A DNA stretch of 64,000 nt from Hyphomicrobiales bacterium (GTDB lineage: Bacteria; Pseudomonadota; Alphaproteobacteria; Rickettsiales; JACKKO01): NCBI GenBank assembly GCA_024236395.1, contig JACKKO010000001.1, forward strand, positions 496,001 through 560,000. The letters are read 5' to 3'. Shown here piece by piece: positions 44,410 through 51,202 of this stretch. A program made the position numbers and the translations under genes. The notes beneath the pieces were generated by a model, which ran no database searches, was not told the origin of the DNA, and saw only the letters and a list, made by a program, of their open reading frames with translations. Each line of letters opens with the position of its first letter. Positions within the stretch are counted from its first letter, which is position 1.

Positions 44410-44423
44410 GGGTTCCTCCCTGC

Positions 44424-44624
44424 TTAACTGCCGTAAGGCATAAATGATTTCACGATACGTGCATCCATATCCTTCAGGATAGTGGTGCCACGATTTTCAC
44501 GAATCTGACGCTGGGAACGCTTACGCATGCCGTGGCGTTTGCCGGCCTGATTAGAACGGACTTTGCCACTCGCGGTGAGGGAAAAACGCTTTTTCACCCC
44601 ACTTTTGGTCTTCATTTTTGGCAT
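44424..44624 (-). CDS. rpmI: 50S ribosomal protein L35
   Basis: Small basic ribosomal protein of 66 residues: MPKMKTKSGVKKRFSLTASG start, then KRHGMRKRSQRQIRENRG. The true start is the ATG at 44624 with GGAGAG just upstream; the frame stays open to 44813 but that extension is non-coding leader. infC, which often precedes rpmI, is absent; the gene has its own promoter region and hairpin leader. Confidence 0.97.
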   Translation of the reverse strand: MPKMKTKSGVKKRFSLTASGKVRSNQAGKRHGMRKRSQRQIRENRGTTILKDMDARIVKSFMPYGS

Positions 44625-44662
44625 TTCATGCTCTCCATACAAGAGGTTATCACAAGTAGCAG

Positions 44663-44683
44663 CCGGGCATGCCATAGGCCCGG
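44663..44683 (-). promoter_or_regulatory. Leader hairpin of rpmI-rplT
   Basis: In the rpmI leader, CCGGGC and GCCCGG pair perfectly (six GC pairs, 44663-44668 with 44678-44683) around a nine-base loop. It lies 38 bases ahead of the rpmI start and inside the predicted transcript. A place for ribosomal-protein feedback is possible, but it does not match a leader I know. Confidence 0.4.
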
Positions 44684-44700
44684 ACGTGCTGGAACATGGC

Positions 44701-44729
44701 TGTATAAAGGGCAACGTGCCGAAAAGCAA
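44701..44729 (-). promoter_or_regulatory. Putative rpmI-rplT promoter
   Basis: On the minus strand, TTGCTT (44729-44724) and TATACA (44706-44701) are 17 bases apart. This would give a leader of about 70 bases that includes the GC hairpin. Confidence 0.4.
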
Positions 44730-44800
44730 GCGGATTTTTTGCGACTTTACCCATAAAAATATGATTCCCAGAAGGGGCAAGGTTGTGTTAGAAATTAAGT

Positions 44801-45115
44801 ATGGATGAATCAAATTTTCATGAACTGGCGGACGAGATGCTTGAGCGTCTCATGGACTCGCTGGAAATGCTGGAAGAGTCTGATATTGAAACAGACTTAG
44901 TGGACGGGGTGCTAACGGTTACCCTGCCAGACGGCAATGAAATTGTACTCAATAAACATGCCCCAACTGCGCAATTATGGCTCTCATCACCGGCTTCCGG
45001 AGCCGGGTATTTCTCTTATAATGAGGATGATGATATCTGGGAAGACCCGGATGGTCAGGCGCTGGAAGAAACCCTCTCGGCAGACCTGAACCGTCTGGCG
45101 GGGGTGGAACTTTAA
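44801..45115 (+). CDS. cyaY: Frataxin-like iron donor CyaY
   Basis: Iron-binding regulator of iron-sulfur cluster assembly, acting on the IscS desulfurase. 104 residues with the frataxin pattern: an acidic first helix (FHELADEMLERLMDSLEMLEE), a beta sheet with VDGVLTVTLPDGNEIVLNKH, and the conserved QLWLSSPASGAGYFSY, followed by an acidic C-terminal half. The start ATG has no strong ribosome binding site. Divergent from rpmI; no isc or suf genes nearby. Confidence 0.92.
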   Translation: MDESNFHELADEMLERLMDSLEMLEESDIETDLVDGVLTVTLPDGNEIVLNKHAPTAQLWLSSPASGAGYFSYNEDDDIWEDPDGQALEETLSADLNRLAGVEL

Positions 45116-45173
45116 TTCCCTTCTCCTTTGAACAGGCTTTCTTTTTTATACGCGGGCGCTATAGTGCGCGCCT

Positions 45174-46523
45174 ATGAACACGAAAGCACCCACACCGCAA
45201 TCTGCTGAACCCGGCCCTAAGGTGGGGTTTGTCAGCCTTGGCTGCCCGAAAGCGCTGGTGGATTCCGAGCGCATCATGACGCAGCTGCGCGTGGAGGGAT
45301 ACCAGTTCTCGCCCTCTTATGACGGGGCGGATGTGGTGATTGTGAATACGTGCGGATTTCTGGATTCTGCGCGGGATGAGTCGCTGGAAGCGATTGGTGA
45401 GGCTATGGCGGCCAACGGTAAGGTGATTGTCACCGGCTGTCTGGGTGCGCAACCGGAGAAAATCCGCGAGCAGTTCCCGAATGTGCTTTCCATCAGCGGG
45501 CCGCAGCAATACGAAACGGTGATGAAGGCGGTGCATGAAGCCGCTCCCCCGGCGCATGACCCGTATCTGGATCTGGTGCCGCCGCAGGGGGTGAAGCTCA
45601 CACCGCGCCATTATGCCTATCTGAAAATTTCGGAAGGCTGTAACCACCGTTGCCGTTTTTGCATTATTCCCCAGCTGCGGGGGGATCTGGTGAGTCGCCC
45701 GGTAGAGGACGTATTGCAGGAGGCCGAGCGGCTGGTGCAGGGCGGTGTGAAAGAACTGTTGGTGATTTCACAGGATACCAGCGCGTATGGGGTGGATACC
45801 GGCTATGCCGCAGGTGAGTGGCGCGGAAAACAGGTCAATGCGCGGTTTGTGGATTTGGCAGAAGCGCTCTCCGAGTTGGGTGTATGGGTGCGGTTGCATT
45901 ATGTGTACCCGTATCCGCATGTGGATGCGGTGATCCCGTTGATGGCGGAAGGCAAAATCCTGCCCTATCTGGATATCCCGTTCCAGCATGCCAGCCCTAA
46001 AATACTCAAGGCCATGCGGCGACCGGCGCACCAGGAGCAAACCCTCTCGCGTATTCAGGACTGGCGACGTCAGTGTCCAGATCTGGTGCTACGTTCCACG
46101 TTTATCGTGGGTTTCCCGGGGGAGACCGAGGAGGATTTTGAAGAACTTCTGGCATGGCTGGAGGAGGCACGTCTGGACCGGGTCGGGTGTTTTCAGTATG
46201 AAGCGGTGGAAGGGGCCGCAGCTAACGAACTGCCAAATCCCGTGCCGGAAGAGGTGAAGGAAGAACGCTGGCACCGCTTTATGGCAGCACAGCAGGAAAT
46301 CAGCTCCCGCCGGATGCAGGAGCGGGTGGGGCGTGTACTGCCGGTGATGGTGGACGCCCGGACGGAAGAGGGAATTATTGCGCGTACCCAGGGCGATGCG
46401 CCGGAGATTGACGGGGTGGTGCATCTGAGTACGCCTGAAATACCCCTGATGCCGGGTATGATCGTCAATGCGCGGATTACCGCTGCCGATGCCTATGATC
46501 TGGAAGGGGAAGTCGTTGCGTAA
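45174..46523 (+). CDS. rimO: Ribosomal protein S12 methylthiotransferase RimO
   Basis: Radical SAM enzyme that adds a methylthio group to an aspartate of ribosomal protein S12. The N-terminal UPF0004 domain holds the auxiliary cluster cysteines Cys24 (SLGCPKALVDSE), Cys60 (NTCGF) and Cys89 (TGCLG). The radical SAM cluster is CNHRCRFC (156, 160, 163), and RimO-specific wording (LGCPKALVDSE, ISEGCNHRCRFCIIP) separates it from MiaB. The C-terminal TRAM domain ends near EGEVVA. 449 residues is normal. A partial GC palindrome lies between 45155 and 45175 just before the ATG. Confidence 0.97.
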   Translation: MNTKAPTPQSAEPGPKVGFVSLGCPKALVDSERIMTQLRVEGYQFSPSYDGADVVIVNTCGFLDSARDESLEAIGEAMAANGKVIVTGCLGAQPEKIREQFPNVLSISGPQQYETVMKAVHEAAPPAHDPYLDLVPPQGVKLTPRHYAYLKISEGCNHRCRFCIIPQLRGDLVSRPVEDVLQEAERLVQGGVKELLVISQDTSAYGVDTGYAAGEWRGKQVNARFVDLAEALSELGVWVRLHYVYPYPHVDAVIPLMAEGKILPYLDIPFQHASPKILKAMRRPAHQEQTLSRIQDWRRQCPDLVLRSTFIVGFPGETEEDFEELLAWLEEARLDRVGCFQYEAVEGAAANELPNPVPEEVKEERWHRFMAAQQEISSRRMQERVGRVLPVMVDARTEEGIIARTQGDAPEIDGVVHLSTPEIPLMPGMIVNARITAADAYDLEGEVVA

Positions 46524-46531
46524 GGCGCAGC

Positions 46532-49273
46532 CTATTGTTTTTCTTCCGAGGTAAAGACAAAGCGCGTATATAGCCAGCTCAGGCCAATTAGCGAGATACC
46601 CAGCCCCAGGAACGAGAAGACGCGGTATAACCCGTCCAGTGCGCCGGCGTCATACAGGAAAACCTTCCCCACCGTGAGCAGGATGATCACCAGTGACGCA
46701 ATACGCAGCTTTTGCTGTTGTCGCCACATGCCTGCCAGCAATGTGATGATCCCCAGTATCAGCCAGATAGCGGAGTAGGTATAGGTTTCGGCATTGCTCA
46801 TCAGTCCGGTGGAGAGATGCGCACCGTGGAAAAAGTGACGCACATTCATATTGACGGCCACAAAGATGAGCAGACCTATACAGCCCATTACCAGCGTACG
46901 CAGCCGCGTGTGTTCCAGCGGTGTGCCCAGCCGCAGGAAGAGGAATGCCCAGAGAATGGGCAGGGTATAAGTCAACTGAACGCCGTTTAGTATTGGCCAT
47001 GCCCCCACATCCTGATAGCGCATTAGCGGGTTATGCGTAAACAGGTCAAACCAGAAAATGCGGAACAGTGCCACCAACGGTAACACCAGCCCGGCACGGG
47101 TAAAGGATGACCGTTTCCAACGGTTGCCCGCCCACAGGCAGAGTAGCCCGAAGACGAAGAACAGATTGGTCAAAATTCCACGCTCAATAAATCCAACCTG
47201 ACGATAGAGAATCATATTATTAGAAGAAGCATATAGTGTTTGTGGGGGGTGGTTTATAGAACTGTCATTATAAAGTATGATGTCTTCCGTATGAAGCGCA
47301 TGGCGCATCAGGTAATAGCCCATGGTGGCAAACAGAGCGATGGCGGAAAGTTCCAGCCAGTAGACCAGACGGTTATCCTGCCGGAAATGGAGCAGCCATG
47401 CCGAGAACAGGAATAGTACCGAAGGGATGCCCAGTTGCAATGCCGGCAAGACCATGATGGGGATGGTCTGGCGGATGCTGCCAACACGCATCCCCACCGT
47501 GCTGTGGAGTACCAGCTTGAATAACAGTATCAGTTGTGGCAGCAGCAGGAACCCAAACAGCAACGCCATCAGTCCGGCCAGTTTGCGCAGGGCAGGGATC
47601 GGCAGGCGGCCGGAAAGCCAGGCCAGTGCCGTCATTTCCCCGGCAAACGCCACGGAAAGGAATTCATGTTCCAGTTCAATCGCCAGCGCGAGGGAAATGA
47701 AGGCGGTTGCGGTCCCAGCGAAAATGGCCAGTAAACGTTGCCGCAGCAGAGAATCTTCGGAGCGTTTAAGGATTGCTGCAACAGCGGCCACCGCCAGCCC
47801 GGCCAGTACCAGCGCCAATAACCCCCAGCTATAAGGTGTTTCCGCCATCACCGGCCAGCGATGCAGACGGAAATAGGCGAGCAGGTAAAAGCCCAGTGCG
47901 CTGGCGGCGCTCAGTCCGGCCCAGAGTAACGGTACGGTGCTGCGCCACATCAGGATTGCCCCGGCAACCATGTGTAATAGAGCAAAACTGATCACCACTA
48001 ACGCAAAGAATGTGTAATCCGGCATGTGCCAGCTGGCGCAAAGTACGAGGCTGATTGCCAGCGAAAGCCAGGGGGAAAAACCGTATCGCCGTGCATCCAG
48101 CCAGGCGAGCAGAATCGCACCCACCGTAAGCAAACCATACATGCCCCATTGCATGGGGCCAAGCCCGGCCTGTTTGGCGATCACGCCCATCAACGCCAGG
48201 GACCCGGCAATGGAGATGACATTGATGGTGTCCTTCAATGTGTATTGCCGGTACCAGGGAAGTTCTGATCTATCGAGAGGTGCTTTCTCACGTGTGCCAA
48301 TGACGATTACGGCACTCGTCGCTAGCAGGAACAGGCCCAGCCAGATGGTATCGTCCGGTGATGCCCCGCTAAATAGCCATAGCGCCACCCAGAATAATGC
48401 ACCGATGACATCCAGCAATGCTATCCACCACCATTGCTGCTTACGGATCACAATCATCAACCCGGAAAACACAAAGAACAGGTAGATGAGTAACAGTGGC
48501 AGGGAGGGATGCTCGGTTGCCAGCAGGGCAGGAGTCAGGAAGCCGCCGGTCAGGCCCAGCAGGGCAATCGGAGCACCATGGAGTAAAGATAGGATCACTG
48601 CCACCGCTGTGGTGATCGCCATGCCAAGGAAACCCACCGTGGGGGAAACCAGACCATAAAGCTGCGCAGCGGCATATACCGCAATGTACCACACGGCGAT
48701 ACCTGCCCCGGCTAACGCCTGCGAAATACGGATATAATCGGCAATGCCCTCATGTGTACGTATCCAGCGCGCACCCAGCAATAACCCGGTGCCAAAAATC
48801 AGCCCCAGAACCACGCGGACGGCTGGGGTCAGTAAACCGGCATCAATTGTGTATTTAACCAGGAAGAACCCGGCAAAGGCGAGAGCAATTCCCCCCACCC
48901 AGACCGGCAGGCGCTTGCCAAACTGTTCCTCAAACCGGAATCGTTTTTCATTAGGTGCTGCTGGTTTAGGGGTGGGGGATGCAGTGCCTTCTTCTTCCGG
49001 TCTCTGCCCTGTTTCCACGTTACGGATGAAGGTCTCAGCCTCATCCGCCATGGTCTTGCTGGCGGCCCCCAGTTCAGGCGGCTGGCCCCAGCCAGGGATG
49101 TTAATAGTCTCAGCAGGTTTGAGAGGCGTAGCCGTGGTTTCCAGTCCTAATGCCTGCCGTATGTTCTGGATTTCTGCTTTCATTTCCAGAATATTGGCCC
49201 GGTTGATCCAAGGCAGGATGGCAGAGATTACGATAAATAATCCGATTAATATCAGGATTAGAATCCATTCCAT
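46532..49273 (-). CDS. DUF2339 family multi-spanning membrane protein
   Basis: 913 residues. After an N-terminal membrane segment (WILILILIGLFIVISAILP) and a charged linker of about 100 residues with a helix (ILEMKAEIQNIRQALG), there is a run of over twenty hydrophobic segments to the C-terminus. The first of them, GKRLPVWVGGIALAFAGFFLVKYTIDAGLLTPAVRV, is the DUF2339 signature (WVGGIALxxGxxFLxKY). Function of this family is not established. It lies nine bases after rimO on the opposite strand and downstream of the exonuclease gene on the same strand. Confidence 0.9.
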   Translation of the reverse strand: MEWILILILIGLFIVISAILPWINRANILEMKAEIQNIRQALGLETTATPLKPAETINIPGWGQPPELGAASKTMADEAETFIRNVETGQRPEEEGTASPTPKPAAPNEKRFRFEEQFGKRLPVWVGGIALAFAGFFLVKYTIDAGLLTPAVRVVLGLIFGTGLLLGARWIRTHEGIADYIRISQALAGAGIAVWYIAVYAAAQLYGLVSPTVGFLGMAITTAVAVILSLLHGAPIALLGLTGGFLTPALLATEHPSLPLLLIYLFFVFSGLMIVIRKQQWWWIALLDVIGALFWVALWLFSGASPDDTIWLGLFLLATSAVIVIGTREKAPLDRSELPWYRQYTLKDTINVISIAGSLALMGVIAKQAGLGPMQWGMYGLLTVGAILLAWLDARRYGFSPWLSLAISLVLCASWHMPDYTFFALVVISFALLHMVAGAILMWRSTVPLLWAGLSAASALGFYLLAYFRLHRWPVMAETPYSWGLLALVLAGLAVAAVAAILKRSEDSLLRQRLLAIFAGTATAFISLALAIELEHEFLSVAFAGEMTALAWLSGRLPIPALRKLAGLMALLFGFLLLPQLILLFKLVLHSTVGMRVGSIRQTIPIMVLPALQLGIPSVLFLFSAWLLHFRQDNRLVYWLELSAIALFATMGYYLMRHALHTEDIILYNDSSINHPPQTLYASSNNMILYRQVGFIERGILTNLFFVFGLLCLWAGNRWKRSSFTRAGLVLPLVALFRIFWFDLFTHNPLMRYQDVGAWPILNGVQLTYTLPILWAFLFLRLGTPLEHTRLRTLVMGCIGLLIFVAVNMNVRHFFHGAHLSTGLMSNAETYTYSAIWLILGIITLLAGMWRQQQKLRIASLVIILLTVGKVFLYDAGALDGLYRVFSFLGLGISLIGLSWLYTRFVFTSEEKQ

Positions 49274-49292
49274 CTATAATCTCCTATTGTGG

Positions 49293-50123
49293 TTATAGGG
49301 TACACCATACCGGGATATGGTCTGAGGCTTTGGATTTGGCCCGTGGCCCATCATCCATCCCAGCTTCCCTGATACAATCTGCCGTGCGGGGGGATGCCAT
49401 TAAGTGATCAATCCGCATACCGTGGTTATGCTCCCAGCTGCCACCACGGTAGTCCCACCAGCTATAAGCCTGTGTTTCCGGGTGCGAGGCCCGGTAGATA
49501 TCAATCAGCCCCAATTGTTCCAGGACACGGAAATGGCGCTGTTCATCCGGGTGAAAACAGGTACTGCCACGCAGTTTTTTGGCATCCCATACATCAATAT
49601 CCGCAGGTGCAATGTTATAATCCCCCCCTAAAATCAGCAGTTCATCGTATTCCAGCAAGGTTTTGGCGTGGATCGCCAGTCGTTCCAGGAAGCGCATTTT
49701 ATAGGCGAACTTGTCGGAATCCGGGCTCTGGCCATTCGGTACATAAATACTGGCCACCCGTAACGCCATGCGTTCCGGTATCGTAGCGCTTACGTACGCG
49801 GCGGGCCTGGCATACTCTGGAGTGGGAATGCTAATAACAGCTTCAATATAGCGTGCCTGTGTATCTTCCGGGTCGCCGGGCAATGCGGTGATAATATCCT
49901 CCGGCGGGTAGCGGGAGAGGATGGCCACCCCGTTATAGGTTTTCTGGCCGTTTAAGGCGCAGTTATAGCCCATATCCTCGAATTCCAGGGTGGGGAAGGC
50001 ATCGTTGATGGTTTTAATCTCCTGTAATAACAGGATATCCGGTGTATTTGCCTGTACCCATTCCAGGATGTTGGGCAAGCGTGCTTTGATAGAATTAACG
50101 TTCCAAGTACAGAGCTTAATCAT
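49293..50123 (-). CDS. xthA: Exodeoxyribonuclease III
   Basis: AP endonuclease and 3'-5' exonuclease of base-excision repair. 276 residues starting at MIKLCTWNVNSIKARL; a longer frame to 50195 exists but the extra 24 residues are not family-like. Metal/catalytic motifs: LLLQEIKT (Glu), SIYVPNG (Tyr), LGGDYNIAP (Asp/Asn pair), FHPDEQRHF, YSWWDYRGGSWEHNHGMRIDHLMAS, and the final SDHIPVW (Asp-His). Complete. Confidence 0.96.
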   Translation of the reverse strand: MIKLCTWNVNSIKARLPNILEWVQANTPDILLLQEIKTINDAFPTLEFEDMGYNCALNGQKTYNGVAILSRYPPEDIITALPGDPEDTQARYIEAVISIPTPEYARPAAYVSATIPERMALRVASIYVPNGQSPDSDKFAYKMRFLERLAIHAKTLLEYDELLILGGDYNIAPADIDVWDAKKLRGSTCFHPDEQRHFRVLEQLGLIDIYRASHPETQAYSWWDYRGGSWEHNHGMRIDHLMASPRTADCIREAGMDDGPRAKSKASDHIPVWCTL

Positions 50124-50142
50124 CGTTCCAGCATAATTTTCC

Positions 50143-50169
50143 ATTCTGGTTTGGCAATACATATTCTGG
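50143..50169 (+). repeat. Direct repeats upstream of the pel operon
   Basis: ATTCTGG occurs at 50143-50149 and again at 50163-50169, a 20-base period, i.e. about two helix turns, in the 152-base gap before the epimerase gene. Possible regulator binding site for the operon; no clear -35/-10 pair is visible nearby. Evidence is weak. Confidence 0.25.
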
Positions 50170-50275
50170 GGAACACGTGAAATAGAAGAAATCACCTTTT
50201 GCCATTGATTCCCCCAACACTTCCCGCTAAAAGTACACCCAATTTACAGAAAGTCAGTTAGGCAGGCAATCATTC

Positions 50276-51199
50276 ATGGCAACATATCTAGTCACGGGGG
50301 GGTGTGGGTTTATCGGATCGCATCTGGCAGATAATCTCATTGAAGCCGGGCATCGGGTAGTGATTCTCGACGATCTCTCCACCGGAAAAACCGAAAATGC
50401 ACCAAAATCAGCAGAAGTTATCATCGGGGATGCTGTCGATCCAACGGTGGTAGAGAAGGCATTTAAAGGAATTGACGGATGTTTTCACCTGGCAGCGGTT
50501 GCTTCTGTGGAGCGCTCCAACGAAGCATGGGCGGAAACGCATAAAGTGAATATTACCGCCACGGTCAATATATTTGAAGCGGCGAAGGAAAAGAAACTGC
50601 CGGTGGTCTATACATCTTCGGCGGCAGTCTATGGCGATCATACGGAGATGCCGCTTTCGGAAAGCATGATGCCGCGGCCATTGACCGCCTATGGGGCTGA
50701 TAAATATTCCTGCGAACTACATGGCCGGGTGGCGTGGATGACGCATCAAATCCCCACGGCAGGGGCGCGTCCGTTCAATATTTATGGTCCGCGGCAGGAT
50801 CCTAAATCGCCGTATTCCGGGGTGATTTCCATTTTTGCTGACCGGATGCTGGCGGGGAAGCCCTACCGTATCAACGGGGATGGGAAACAAACCCGTGATT
50901 TTGTGTATGTGCAGGATATCGTGCGGGTCTTCATGGCGCTGATGGCGCAGCTGGATGAAGGCTGTGCAGTCTATAATGTCTGCACGGGTAAGGAAACCTC
51001 CATTGCGCAGTTGGCGGATACGATGGAGCGGCTATGTGATTACAAAGGGGAGCGTGAATATGGCCCAGCCCGGCTGGGGGATGCGCGTGCTTCAGTGGGC
51101 ACCAACGCCCTGTTAAAAGAAGCCATTGGTTTTGTGCCGCAAACACCGCTGGAAGAGGGGCTGAAACATACGCTCAACTGGCTGAGGCAGGAAGGTTAG
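50276..51199 (+). CDS. NAD-dependent sugar epimerase (PelX-like)
   Basis: Extended SDR of 307 residues. NAD site TGGCGFIGSHLAD at about 7-19, TSSAAVYGDH with the catalytic Ser region near 122, and YGADK (YxxxK) near 143; ARPFNIYGPRQDP and NGDGKQTRDFVYVQDI are typical of UDP-hexose 4-epimerases. Because it leads a pel operon and stops three bases before pelA, it probably makes UDP-GalNAc from UDP-GlcNAc as PelX does in Pseudomonas protegens. GalE-type activity on UDP-glucose or uronic acids is an alternative. It begins the plus-strand unit that runs to the right edge. Confidence 0.85.
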   Translation: MATYLVTGGCGFIGSHLADNLIEAGHRVVILDDLSTGKTENAPKSAEVIIGDAVDPTVVEKAFKGIDGCFHLAAVASVERSNEAWAETHKVNITATVNIFEAAKEKKLPVVYTSSAAVYGDHTEMPLSESMMPRPLTAYGADKYSCELHGRVAWMTHQIPTAGARPFNIYGPRQDPKSPYSGVISIFADRMLAGKPYRINGDGKQTRDFVYVQDIVRVFMALMAQLDEGCAVYNVCTGKETSIAQLADTMERLCDYKGEREYGPARLGDARASVGTNALLKEAIGFVPQTPLEEGLKHTLNWLRQEG

Positions 51200-51202
51200 C
51201 CT

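Noticed and set aside
44625..44813. Longer L35 start within the open frame to 44813
   Set aside because: The extension has no ribosome binding site, reads as non-coding, and covers the promoter-like and hairpin leader sequence; L35 is 66 residues.
50150..50169. Sigma-54 type promoter before the pel operon (TTTGGCAATACATATTCTGG)
   Set aside because: There is a GG at the -24 position but no GC at the matching -12 position.
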